A stretch of 64,000 bases of DNA, from contig NZ_CAKXZT010000121.1 in NCBI RefSeq assembly GCF_935825525.1, forward strand, positions 25,595-89,594. The letters run 5' to 3'. This DNA comes from Mesorhizobium escarrei (GTDB taxonomy: Bacteria > Pseudomonadota > Alphaproteobacteria > Rhizobiales > Rhizobiaceae). Shown in pieces: positions 8,896 through 17,099 of this stretch (the first letter of the stretch is position 1; each line of letters starts with the position of its first letter). Position numbers and translations under genes: made by a program. Under the pieces are notes generated by a model, which saw only the letters and a program-made list of their open reading frames with translations, was not told the origin of the DNA and did no database searches.

Positions 8896-8955
8896 GTCAA
8901 TCCTCGTTCGATCACGGCTTTTTCTTGCGAAAGAATTTCCGGCCGACCCTGAAGC

Positions 8956-8978
8956 GTCAACTGTCAATTGTCAACAGT
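8956..8978. promoter_or_regulatory. Predicted GntR operator before the MmgE/PrpD operon
   Basis: ATTGTCAACAG lies at 8967-8977 on the plus strand, preceded by a second half-site GTCAACTGTCAA (8956-8967). It lies between the GntR gene, which ends at 9024, and the first gene of the MmgE/PrpD operon, which starts at 8895. The same word recurs at three other operon heads in this region. Confidence 0.65.
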
Positions 8979-9023
8979 TTATCAGGGCAAAAAGCGACTG
9001 CCCACAAGGCGATGATCACATCG

Positions 9024-9779
9024 TCACTTCTCGGTGGTTTGCCCGGCCACGCGCGGCTTGCGCTGTGTTTTGGACGCGGCGGCTGCCGTCTCACCAGGTT
9101 GGCCGGCCTTGCGAGTGCGCACGATGCCGTTGAGGATGTGGGTGCGCGCGGCGATCAGAGCCCGGACGGGCTCGCGCGCCTCCAGCGCGTCGACGATCTC
9201 GCGGTGTTCGGCATTCGAGATATGCAGGACGTCGCGGCTGGCGAGTGCGCGGTAGCGCTGGATGTGAAGCTCGCGCACAAAACTCTGATAGATCAGTTCC
9301 AGCCGCTTGTTGCCGGCCATTTGCGCGATCTGCTTGTGGAATTCCAGATTGACCGGATAGTAAACATGGACGTCGCCGAGCTTGACGATCTCATCCATGC
9401 GCTGGAGCAGCGCGCGCAGGATGGCGATCTGGGGGTCGGTGACGCGCTCGGCGAGCATCATCGCCATGCAGCCGAAGACGCCGGCGCGGGCTTCCGACAG
9501 GTCCTGGGCTTCGTCGTTGGAAAGGGCGCGGATGAAAAAGCCGCGATTGGGAATGATCTCGATCAGCCCCATCGCCGACAGCGCGCTGCATGCTTCGCGA
9601 ATGGGTCCGCGGCTGACGCCGAGGCGCTGCGACAGCGCGTTCTCGTTCACCCGCTCGTTCGGCTTCAGCTCGCCGTCGATGATCATCCGCTCGATCTCGG
9701 CCTGCACCACATTGGCAAGCGATCGCGTGCGAAGGAAGTCGATCGCGGAGAGGTTCGGCTGATTCAACAGATCGGACAT
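9024..9779 (-). CDS. GntR family (FadR/FCD subfamily) transcriptional regulator
   Basis: A 251-residue cytoplasmic regulator. Residues about 20-85 form the winged helix, with the recognition helix SRGPIREACSAL and wing IIPNRGFF. Residues about 90-220 form the all-helical FCD ligand domain, including the EFHKQIAQMAGN and NAEHREIVDALEAR metal/ligand histidine segments. FCD members usually sense an organic acid and act as repressors. A TTG eight codons upstream (9803) is an alternative start; neither has a strong ribosome site. It lies centrally among four operons that each carry ATTGTCAACA at their head, so it is the likely master regulator of the 20-kb cluster. Its basic, Ala/Thr-rich C-terminal tail is probably disordered. 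Confidence 0.92.
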   Translation of the reverse strand: MSDLLNQPNLSAIDFLRTRSLANVVQAEIERMIIDGELKPNERVNENALSQRLGVSRGPIREACSALSAMGLIEIIPNRGFFIRALSNDEAQDLSEARAGVFGCMAMMLAERVTDPQIAILRALLQRMDEIVKLGDVHVYYPVNLEFHKQIAQMAGNKRLELIYQSFVRELHIQRYRALASRDVLHISNAEHREIVDALEAREPVRALIAARTHILNGIVRTRKAGQPGETAAAASKTQRKPRVAGQTTEK

Positions 9780-9873
9780 GAGTGAGCCATCACAAGGTTC
9801 CAACGAAAAGGGATGCCGGCATGGCCACTTCGGACCGGTCTGCCTCCCCGGCCCCGTTTAGCAGCAATTGTGG

Positions 9874-9899
9874 CGGTTGGCGATGCTGGCCGCCAACCG
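9874..9899 (-). terminator. Possible hairpin after the ABC permease
   Basis: CGGTTGGC (9874-9881) pairs with GCCAACCG (9892-9899) around a ten-base loop, in the gap between the ABC permease stop and the GntR gene. There is no T run after it on the minus strand, so it may be a transcript-end or processing hairpin rather than a standard terminator. Confidence 0.35.
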
Positions 9900-9934
9900 G
9901 CATCCCGTACCGCCTTGCCGCCTCGGCCAGGCTC

Positions 9935-11653
9935 CTAACCACGGGCGTTCATCTGCGAGCCGCCGAGCACCGGGACCCGGTTGGCGATGAAAACGACCGC
10001 GAAGGACGCCGCCAGCAGGATGATGCCAAGCACGCAGATCGCGCCGAGATCGCCGCTCTCGTTGAGGTCGTAGATAATCACCGACACCAGCTTGGTGTTG
10101 GCCGTGGTGAGCAGGATCGTCGCGGAGAGTTCGCGGATCGTGCCGACAAAGACGAAGCACCACGCCGCGACGACGCTGGTGCGCAGCAGCGGTGCGGTGA
10201 TGTCCCACAGCGTTCTCAGCCTCGACGCGCCCATGATGCGGCCGGCCTCTTCCAGTTCCGGATGGACGCCGGAGAAGGCCGAGGACATCTGCTGGTATCC
10301 GGCGGGGAGCTCGATGGTCATGAAGGCGATGAGCAGGATCCAGATCGTGCCGTAAAGCTGGAACGTCGGATTGGCGTAGCTGAGAAACAGCCCGACGCCG
10401 AGCACGATGCCGGGGATGGCGACTGGCGCCGTCGCCAGCACGCCGAGGAAGCCTGAGCCCGAAACGGAACGGCGAATGACGAGGTAGGAGACGACGAGCG
10501 CGATTGCGGTGACCACCGTCGCGGTCATGAAGCCGAGGAGAAAGGTGTTGCGCAGCGCAAGCTGCGTCGCGGAGAATTCGAACAGCACGAATTTCCAGTG
10601 GCGCAGCGTCAGCGTGTCGAAGCTGATCGCGTCGCCGACTGTGCCGGTGAAGGCGGTCTTCAAAATTGCGGCGTAGGGAAAGAACACGGTCAGGCAAAGC
10701 ACCGTGACGACGAAAGCGACGGCGAGCCACTTCCATGGACCGAGCTGGGTGACGCGGGGCGTGCCGCTCTTGCCGCCAAGAACCGTATAACCCTTGCGGC
10801 CGAGGATCGATTTTTGCGCGCGCAGCAGAATGACCGTAATGACCAGGAGCGGCAGGGCAGCGGCCGCAGCGAGGCCAAGCCTCGGGGGAAACTGGAACAA
10901 GCTCCAGATTTTCGTGGTGATGACGTGGAATCCGGCCGGCAGAGCGAGGATCGCCGGCGAGCCGAACATGGTCAACGCCTGGAGAATGGCGATCAGCGTG
11001 CCGGCGAGCATCGCCGGCAGCACCAGCGGGATCGTCACCTTGCGCAAGGTCGTCATCGACTTGCCGCCGAGTATGGCAGACGCGTCCTCGAGATCGGACG
11101 GCACCTTGTCGAGCGCATTGGCGACGAGCGTGAAGACATAGGGAAAGGTGAAGCAGGCAATGGCGAAGATAAGGCCAGTGAAGGTGTAGATGTTGACGAG
11201 ATACTGCGAGGAATCGAGGCCGAACAGCTTGCGGTAGAGGATGTTGACGATGCCGCTGTTGGGCGCCGCGATGATCTCGTAGGCGATCGCCCCGAGGAAG
11301 GGCGGCGTGACGAAGGAGGCGGTCACCAGGACGCGGATGATGCGCCGCCCCGGAAGGTCCGTTCTGGAGACGAGCCAGGCCATGGGCGTCGCGATCACGC
11401 ACGCGAGGGCGCCGACGCCGAGCGCCATGCCGATGGCAAGGCCATAGGCCCTGAGCAGCGTGGGGTCGGCGACGAGCGCGATGAAATTGTCGAGGGTCGC
11501 CCCGCCGCCGGCATCGTTGCGGAAGCTGTAATAGACGAGCCAGAACAATGGCAGGAGCACCAGGACGCTCAGGACCAGGGTCAGGAGTGCGAAGGTCGGC
11601 CATGAAAGGTCGATGCCGCGAAGCCGACCTTGAGCCCAAGCGTAGCTGGTCAT
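9935..11653 (-). CDS. ABC transporter permease, ferric-iron (FbpB/AfuB) type, fused two-domain
   Basis: A 572-residue inner-membrane protein made of two permease domains in tandem, each with about six hydrophobic helices. The coupling loops are seen at about residues 165-200 (LEDASAILGGKS) and 450-490 (LEEAGRIMGASR). This fused arrangement is that of the iron(III), 2-aminoethylphosphonate and spermidine-like permeases. It lies six bases after the binding-protein gene and is the last gene of the transporter operon, whose order is ATPase, binding protein, permease. Because it lies inside an organic-acid regulon, the cargo may be a carboxylate or a metal-carboxylate complex rather than free iron. 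Confidence 0.9.
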   Translation of the reverse strand: MTSYAWAQGRLRGIDLSWPTFALLTLVLSVLVLLPLFWLVYYSFRNDAGGGATLDNFIALVADPTLLRAYGLAIGMALGVGALACVIATPMAWLVSRTDLPGRRIIRVLVTASFVTPPFLGAIAYEIIAAPNSGIVNILYRKLFGLDSSQYLVNIYTFTGLIFAIACFTFPYVFTLVANALDKVPSDLEDASAILGGKSMTTLRKVTIPLVLPAMLAGTLIAILQALTMFGSPAILALPAGFHVITTKIWSLFQFPPRLGLAAAAALPLLVITVILLRAQKSILGRKGYTVLGGKSGTPRVTQLGPWKWLAVAFVVTVLCLTVFFPYAAILKTAFTGTVGDAISFDTLTLRHWKFVLFEFSATQLALRNTFLLGFMTATVVTAIALVVSYLVIRRSVSGSGFLGVLATAPVAIPGIVLGVGLFLSYANPTFQLYGTIWILLIAFMTIELPAGYQQMSSAFSGVHPELEEAGRIMGASRLRTLWDITAPLLRTSVVAAWCFVFVGTIRELSATILLTTANTKLVSVIIYDLNESGDLGAICVLGIILLAASFAVVFIANRVPVLGGSQMNARG

Positions 11654-11659
11654 GATGTC

Positions 11660-12706
11660 TTACGTCCCGAAATACTGTTCGTAGTTCGACTTGATCGTCT
11701 GGATCACCGGCTCGAGCTTCGCGGGATCGGAATGCAGCAGCTTGATCTGCGATAGCGGCGTGCGGCCTGCCTTTTCCTTGACGTCCGGATGGAACGACCT
11801 CAGGCCGCCGAAATCGCTGTTGAGCTGCTGCGCCTCGAGCGAGAACAGGAAGGCGTAAAACAGTTTCGCGGCATTCGGATTGGGCGCCTGCTTGAGGACG
11901 GCGGCGTTGCCGACCGCGAGCGGCGTGCCTTCGGCCGGATAGACGATCTTGACCGGCACGCCCTCGTCCAGCAGGCGGAAAATATTGTATTCGTTGCCGT
12001 CGACCTCGAGAGCGCGCTCGCCTTGGGCGAGCTTCTTCGGCGGCTCGGTGGAGGACTGGACCTGCATGACGTTCTGGGCGCCGAGCTTTTCGAAATAGTC
12101 CCAGCCGAGCAGTTCGCTGAGCACGAAGGTGGCGGTCATCACGGTGCCGCTATAGCCCGGATGCGCCTTGACCATCTTGTCCTTGAAGCGCGGGTCGAGA
12201 AGATCCTTCCACGTTTTCGGCGCTTCCGCTTCGTTTATCAGATCGGTCCTGTAAGCCATGACGGAAAGGTGCGCCCGGTAGGCGGCGAAATTGCCGTCCG
12301 GGTCACGCTCGTCGGCCGGCCATTTGTCGGCCACTTCCTGCGGCACCATCGGTTCCAGCCAGCCCTCACGCTTGAAATACTGGAAGTGGACGGCGTCGGA
12401 GGTCTCGATAACGTCGACGCTGTAGATGCCGGTCGAATACTCCTGGCCGATGCGCTGGAACACGCGCTCCGATCCGGCGCGCTCGACCTGGACGGCGATC
12501 TCGGGGTACTTGGTCTTGAAAAGTTCGGCGAGCTTCTCGGCGACCGTGACGTCGGTCGCCGTGTAGAAAACGACCTTGCCTTCCGCCTTGGCAGCCGCCT
12601 CGAGTTCCGGTGTTATCTGGTATGGAGCCGGCGCTTCGGCCATGGCGGCGGATGAGGCCGTCATCCCCGCAGCCAGCAGCCCGGCGGAAAATATTTTCGT
12701 CCACAT
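11660..12706 (-). CDS. ABC transporter substrate-binding protein, iron-type (extracellular family 1)
   Basis: A 348-residue periplasmic protein. A Sec signal occupies residues 1-23, ending AMAEA. The mature protein begins with a two-lobe binding fold: EGKVVFYTATD, TKYPEIAVQVERAGSERVFQR and YSVDVIETSD are typical of the Fe3+/spermidine/thiamine class. The ATG at 12706 follows a perfect AGGAGGA by eight bases, while the much longer open frame upstream overlaps the ATPase gene in another frame. Thirteen bases after the ATPase and six before the permease. The Tyr pair that clamps ferric iron in FbpA is not evident, so iron binding is uncertain. Confidence 0.9.
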   Translation of the reverse strand: MWTKIFSAGLLAAGMTASSAAMAEAPAPYQITPELEAAAKAEGKVVFYTATDVTVAEKLAELFKTKYPEIAVQVERAGSERVFQRIGQEYSTGIYSVDVIETSDAVHFQYFKREGWLEPMVPQEVADKWPADERDPDGNFAAYRAHLSVMAYRTDLINEAEAPKTWKDLLDPRFKDKMVKAHPGYSGTVMTATFVLSELLGWDYFEKLGAQNVMQVQSSTEPPKKLAQGERALEVDGNEYNIFRLLDEGVPVKIVYPAEGTPLAVGNAAVLKQAPNPNAAKLFYAFLFSLEAQQLNSDFGGLRSFHPDVKEKAGRTPLSQIKLLHSDPAKLEPVIQTIKSNYEQYFGT

Positions 12707-12719
12707 GCTTTGCTTCCTC

Positions 12720-13787
12720 CTATTGCGCGAGCGCCCGGCAACTCTCTGGCGGAAATTGCAGCCATACTTGTTGGCCAACCGGGATCGCGACGTTGACCGG
12801 GGCGACCGTACGCACCGTTTCTCCGCCAGTGAGTAAGACGAGATAGTCCCGGTGCGAGCCGAGATAGATCTGCCGCGTGACCGTTCCGGCCGCCACGTTG
12901 GTGTCGGCGCCAGCCGGCCTGGTCGGCGAGAGTTGGATATCATGGTGGCGGATCGAGACCGCCGTGTTCCCCGAACTGGCGACGCTGCCGCTGCCGCAGC
13001 GAAGGACGAGACCGCCCTCATGAACGACAACATCGCCGTCGCCCCGCGTTCCCGTCAGTATGTTGGTGCCGCCGATGAAGCGGGCGACGAACTCGGTCTC
13101 CGGCCGCTCGTATATGTCCTCCGGCGATCCGGCCTGTTCGATGCGCCCGTCATTCATGACAACGATGATGTCGGCGGTCGTCATGGCCTCGACCTGGTCG
13201 TGCGTCACATAGACCGTGGTGTAGCGGAACTCGTCGTGAAGCCTGCGGATCTCGAAACGCATCTCTTCGCGGAGATTGGCGTCGAGGTTCGACAGCGGCT
13301 CGTCGAGCAGCAGTATCTCGGGTTTTATGACGAGAGCGCGGGCCAGCGACACGCGCTGCTGCTGCCCGCCGGACAGTTCGCCGGGATAGCGGCTTTCGAG
13401 CGGCAGAAGCCGGGTCGCGGCGAGAATGGTGCGGGCGCGCGATGCAATCTCGGCCTGTGGCAGGTTGCGCAGCTTCAGGCCGTATGCGACGTTTTGGAAC
13501 ACCGTCATGTGCGGCCAGAGCGCGTAGCTCTGGAAGATCATCGACATGTTCCGGCCTTCCGGCGGCACTGTCGACTGCGCCGACGACATCGTCTGTCCGC
13601 CGACGCGGATCTCTCCGGCATTGGCCGGCACGAAGCCCGCGACCAGCCGCAGCGTCGTCGTCTTGCCGCAGCCCGAAGGCCCAAGCAGGCAGACGAGCTT
13701 GCCCTTGTCGACCGACAGATTCACGCCTTTGACGACCGTCTGGGAGCCGTAGCTCTTCGTCAGGCCGTCCAATTCCAGGAACGACAT
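12720..13787 (-). CDS. ABC transporter ATP-binding protein (iron/polyamine type)
   Basis: A 355-residue cytoplasmic ATPase. It has Walker A GPSGCGKTTTLR (about 36-47), the Q-loop, signature LSGGQQQRVSLARAL, Walker B EILLLDEPLSNLD and the switch histidine THDQVEAM. A C-terminal TOBE regulatory domain covers about 280-355. The start is the ATG at 13787, with GGGAGG a few bases upstream. It heads the three-gene transporter operon. The ATTGTCAACAG box lies 86 bases upstream, just past the stop of the AbrB-type gene, so the transporter has its own GntR-controlled promoter. Confidence 0.92.
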   Translation of the reverse strand: MSFLELDGLTKSYGSQTVVKGVNLSVDKGKLVCLLGPSGCGKTTTLRLVAGFVPANAGEIRVGGQTMSSAQSTVPPEGRNMSMIFQSYALWPHMTVFQNVAYGLKLRNLPQAEIASRARTILAATRLLPLESRYPGELSGGQQQRVSLARALVIKPEILLLDEPLSNLDANLREEMRFEIRRLHDEFRYTTVYVTHDQVEAMTTADIIVVMNDGRIEQAGSPEDIYERPETEFVARFIGGTNILTGTRGDGDVVVHEGGLVLRCGSGSVASSGNTAVSIRHHDIQLSPTRPAGADTNVAAGTVTRQIYLGSHRDYLVLLTGGETVRTVAPVNVAIPVGQQVWLQFPPESCRALAQ

Positions 13788-13872
13788 TCCACCTCCCGGG
13801 TGTTTCGCGGATTTCGGTCTGCGCCGTCCCGCCGTTTTAGCTTCTTGAGAAACCGTATGAGGCAAATTGCAG

Positions 13873-13883
13873 ATTGTCAACAG
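13873..13883. promoter_or_regulatory. Predicted GntR operator before the ABC transporter operon
   Basis: ATTGTCAACAG on the plus strand, immediately beyond the stop codon of the AbrB-type gene and 86 bases before the ABC ATPase start. It is identical over 11 bases to the sites at 3.84 and 8.97 kb. A downstream TTACTG tail differs from the TTTAT of the other two. Confidence 0.62.
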
Positions 13884-13884
13884 A

Positions 13885-14937
13885 TTACTGTTTGCTGTTT
13901 CCGCGCCTGCCGATGAGCCAGCGTATGAGCGGCGGCGCCAGGAGATTGGTGAGGACCGAGCGCGACAATTGAAAGCCGGCGACGGTGGCCGCGAGCAGGC
14001 CGAGCGCGCCTGCCGAGGCGATCATCTCGCCGAGCCCGCCGGGGGCGACGGCAAGGATTGCCGACAGATGATCGAGCTGCCCTGACAGCTCGACGATCGG
14101 CGCAAGCACCAGGAAGGCCGCGCCGATCAGCAGCAATCCCGAAAAGCAGCCCGCCAGCGCCACTCTCGGGAACCGGGCAAGCCGGTCGACCCGGAAACGC
14201 AGGCCGAGCGAGGCGCCAATGGTGATTTGCGCGGCGAGAAAGACGATTGGCGGCACGGGAGGCAGCGGATGCCCCGCCGCCACGACCACGAGGCTTGAGA
14301 GCATCGGCGCGATGATCCAGGCGTTGAGGACGCCGAGGCGCGTCGCCACCGCGGCAACGATCGCCGCGGCGATGACAAGCACGAGGATCTCGCCAAATCC
14401 ATCCATGCCGTAGAGCGGCTGCGGCGGAGCGCTGGCTTTCGCCACCAAGCCGAGCCAAAGCGGAATGAGCAGCAGCACCAGCACCACGCGGAGCGTGTGG
14501 ATAATCGCGACGGCCTGTTCGTCGGCTTTGAGATCATGCGCCAGCGTTGCCATCTCCGCCATGCCCGCCGGAAGCGAGGCGAGCACCGCCGTCAGCCGGT
14601 CGACCCCGGCAATCTTCGCCACCGGAAACGCGAGCAAGAGGCCGAAGAGATTGGAAGCGACGGCAACGCCGAACATCAGCGGAAAAAGCTGCGTAAGCTC
14701 GGCGAGAACATCGGGCGTGAGGACGGCCCCGACCGAAGCGCCGACGAAGAGCTGGCCGCCGCGCCTGAGCTTGCGCCCGCCACCCATTTCGCCGAAGAGA
14801 TTGGCGATGATCGTCGAGCCGCACAGCGAGCCGAGGATCGCCGCCAGTGGCAGATGCAACCAGCGAAACAGCAGCGCGCCGGCGACCGCCGCGCCAAGCG
14901 TCGCCGCCGTCAGCAGCCAGGGCCGAACACGCGCCAC
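13885..14937 (-). CDS. AbrB family membrane protein (putative transporter)
   Basis: A 350-residue integral membrane protein with about ten hydrophobic helices in two similar halves. The N-terminal half has LPLAAILGSLCGSTI, then QLFVGASVGAVLTPD and LPAGMAEMATLAHD. The second half repeats the pattern with TIGASLGLRFR and PGGLGEMIASAGALG. The repeated GxxEM-x-A/T-L motif is the AbrB duplication signature; the family is annotated as putative transporters or ammonia-monooxygenase-like. The start is GTG at 14937, four bases after the SDR gene. Last gene of the TctCBA-PrpD-SDR operon. Often found with TctABC sets, so it may help move the same acid or its product. Transport has not been shown for most members. 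Confidence 0.82.
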   Translation of the reverse strand: MARVRPWLLTAATLGAAVAGALLFRWLHLPLAAILGSLCGSTIIANLFGEMGGGRKLRRGGQLFVGASVGAVLTPDVLAELTQLFPLMFGVAVASNLFGLLLAFPVAKIAGVDRLTAVLASLPAGMAEMATLAHDLKADEQAVAIIHTLRVVLVLLLIPLWLGLVAKASAPPQPLYGMDGFGEILVLVIAAAIVAAVATRLGVLNAWIIAPMLSSLVVVAAGHPLPPVPPIVFLAAQITIGASLGLRFRVDRLARFPRVALAGCFSGLLLIGAAFLVLAPIVELSGQLDHLSAILAVAPGGLGEMIASAGALGLLAATVAGFQLSRSVLTNLLAPPLIRWLIGRRGNSKQ

Positions 14938-14941
14938 CCGA

Positions 14942-15688
14942 TCAGACCATCAGCGCGCCACCATTCACGTGAACCGTCTGTCCCGTGACATAGCGCGTCG
15001 TCGGCCCGCACAGCGTCCGCACCATCGCCGCGACTTCTTCCGGCGTGCCGCGCCGCCCAAGCACGTTGGTGCGGCTGGCATAATGCTTCGGCTCCTCGCC
15101 GGTGCGCCTGGTTTCGATAAGCCCGGGCGCCACGCAGTTGACCGTGATCCCGTCCTCGCCGAGATCGTGGGCGAGCGCCTTGGTCAGCCCGGCAAGCCCG
15201 GCTTTCGCAGTGATGACATGGACGCGATCTTTCGCTCCGCTATGTCCCGTCAGCCCGCCGATCATCACGATCGCCGCCTGGTCGCTGTCGCGCAGCGGCG
15301 TCAGCGCCGCCTTGCCGAGCAGGAAGACGCTGTCGAGGCAGAGCGCCATGACGCCGCGCCAATCCTCGTAGGTCAGGCTGTCGATCGTGCCTTCCGGCCG
15401 TATCGCGGCATTGGCGACGAGGATGTCGAGCTTGCCGAAGGCCGAAATCGCGCTCTCGACGATCAGCGCGGGCACGACCGGATCGACGAGGTCGCCGAGC
15501 GCGACCGCTGCCTTTCCACCGGCGGCCTCGACGCGGCGCGCCGTCTCCTCGGCGCCGTCACGGTCGCGGTGCGCATGGACCAGCACGCTGGCGCCGCCGG
15601 TGCCGAGCGCTTCGGCGATCGCCCGCCCGATATTGCGCGACGCGCCGGTGACGAGGGCGACGCGGCCGTCGAGTTCACGCATGTTCAT
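14942..15688 (-). CDS. SDR-family protein lacking the catalytic tyrosine
   Basis: A 248-residue Rossmann-fold protein of the short-chain dehydrogenase family. The cofactor motif GASRNIGRAIA (about 13-23) and the NAG-type ANAAIRPEG are intact, and the C-terminal GQTVHVNGGALMV is typical. At the active site, where YxxxK is expected, the sequence reads VHVITAK: the lysine is kept but Val stands four residues before it, with His one further back. The ATG at 15688 overlaps the stop of the preceding MmgE/PrpD gene (ATGA), and GGAGAG precedes it. It may use another acid, or be a non-redox relative. The substrate is presumably a hydroxy or keto acid of the pathway. Confidence 0.88.
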   Translation of the reverse strand: MNMRELDGRVALVTGASRNIGRAIAEALGTGGASVLVHAHRDRDGAEETARRVEAAGGKAAVALGDLVDPVVPALIVESAISAFGKLDILVANAAIRPEGTIDSLTYEDWRGVMALCLDSVFLLGKAALTPLRDSDQAAIVMIGGLTGHSGAKDRVHVITAKAGLAGLTKALAHDLGEDGITVNCVAPGLIETRRTGEEPKHYASRTNVLGRRGTPEEVAAMVRTLCGPTTRYVTGQTVHVNGGALMV

Positions 15689-17064
15689 CTCGGTCTCTCC
15701 TTGTCCGCCGCTAGACCGACGATCACCGAGGCGGCGGCATCGCCCTTCAGGAGCTCGCCGCACAGCGCGAGCAATTTCTCGGGATTTTCGATCCCGCCAT
15801 ATCTGGCATTGGCCAGGAATTTTTGATCGACCTCGTCGCGCGTCAAAGGCGCATCCACGCCGCCGCGCATATGATCCTGGCTCGCTTCAAAAACCCGACC
15901 GTCCCGGGTCTCCACCCTGACATGGCCGGTGAAGCGAGCCGGGTATGGATCGTCCGGGTCGATCTCGTAGGTGACCAGCCGGCTTAGCCGCAGCAGCGCC
16001 TCGTCCCTGATCGACGCGTCGGAAAAATCGGCGAGCCCGGCATGGCCGCGCTCCAGCCCGAGCGCGACGCCGAAGGGGATGCTGAATTTCGCCGCATAAT
16101 CCGTCGGCGGATTGCGCTTCATTTCGAGCGGCTCCCACAGGCGATGGACATAGCCGTCGGAGGTCGCGCAGTGGATCGCGACGATCTCGTCCCCCGGGAC
16201 GCCTTCGTCGCGCAGCCGGCGGGCGCAGTCGATATAGGGCTGGACCATCGTGCCGCAGGGATAGGGCTTGAAGCTGATCGTCTCGGCGATCCAGCGCCGC
16301 CCGAGATCGTCGAACAGCCTGTCGAACATAGGCGTCACCGAAGGCGCGAATGCCCTGAAGAAACCGTGCTCGCCCTCCAGAACCGCGCGCGGGCCAACAA
16401 AACCGGCGAAGCCCATCAATGCTGCGCGCATACCGGACTGCGCCGCCCAGCCGGCATGCATGCGCTTAGTGGAACTGCCGTCGCCGAGATATTCGATGAT
16501 GCCCGAAGCGGTGGAACCGGCGATCCCCAGCGTCTCCTTCAACGCCTTGGCGTCCGCGCCGATCGCCACGCCGACGGCAAACGCGGCGGCAAGCGATCCC
16601 AGAACGGCCGTCGGGTGGAAGCCGGCCTTGTGGATGGCCTTCGGCGCGACTAGGCCCAGCCGGCACAGGAGCTCCGTGCCTGCCGAGATACCGAGCATGA
16701 CGCGCTCGCCGGAAAGGCTTTCGCGCTCGGCGACAGCGAGGACCGCCGGCACGACGACCGCGCCGGAATGCACCGGGCCGCCCTCGAACGTATCGTCAAA
16801 ATCCTCGCCATGCGCCGCCGTGCCGTTGACGAGGGCGGCGTCCGCCGCCGTCAGCCGCGCCGCATGGCCGATCGCGACATGACGGCCAGGTTCGGCGGCA
16901 GTGAGAATACTGCCGATATAGTCGGTGTTGCGGGCCGCCAGGCACAGGCCGACGACATCGACCAGAATGGCCTCGGCCTTAGCGGCCATGCTGTCCGGGA
17001 TGTCGCGCGGGCGCAGCGCCGCCCCCCATTCTGCCAGCCGCTCCGAAAGCGTCGCATCGTTCAT
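15685..17064 (-). CDS. MmgE/PrpD family protein (third copy)
   Basis: A 459-residue MmgE/PrpD protein, the third in the cluster. It shows AAHGEDFDDTFEGG, LGIAGSTASGIIEYLGD, STKRMHAGWAAQSG and KPYPCGTMVQPYID. The start is ATG 17064 with CTGGAG upstream; an open frame continues to 17469 through the end of tctA but is not homologous. It lies 35 bases after tctA and overlaps the SDR by ATGA, so it belongs to the transporter operon. The GEDFDDT and GSSTKRMHAG signatures resemble 2-methylcitrate dehydratase-like and cis-aconitate decarboxylase-like members, but specificity cannot be assigned. Confidence 0.88.
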   Translation of the reverse strand: MNDATLSERLAEWGAALRPRDIPDSMAAKAEAILVDVVGLCLAARNTDYIGSILTAAEPGRHVAIGHAARLTAADAALVNGTAAHGEDFDDTFEGGPVHSGAVVVPAVLAVAERESLSGERVMLGISAGTELLCRLGLVAPKAIHKAGFHPTAVLGSLAAAFAVGVAIGADAKALKETLGIAGSTASGIIEYLGDGSSTKRMHAGWAAQSGMRAALMGFAGFVGPRAVLEGEHGFFRAFAPSVTPMFDRLFDDLGRRWIAETISFKPYPCGTMVQPYIDCARRLRDEGVPGDEIVAIHCATSDGYVHRLWEPLEMKRNPPTDYAAKFSIPFGVALGLERGHAGLADFSDASIRDEALLRLSRLVTYEIDPDDPYPARFTGHVRVETRDGRVFEASQDHMRGGVDAPLTRDEVDQKFLANARYGGIENPEKLLALCGELLKGDAAASVIVGLAADKERPR

Positions 17065-17099
17065 GCCGTTCTCCAGTCGATTCAAGTCGGGCTGCCCCT

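Noticed and set aside
9858..11639. 593-codon minus-strand frame overlapping the ABC permease
   Set aside because: Arg/His-rich and not hydrophobic; the permease frame has proper helices and coupling loops.
9935..13787. Assigning the transporter to ferric-iron uptake
   Set aside because: Only the family supports it; location and operator point to organic-acid control, so the cargo is left open.
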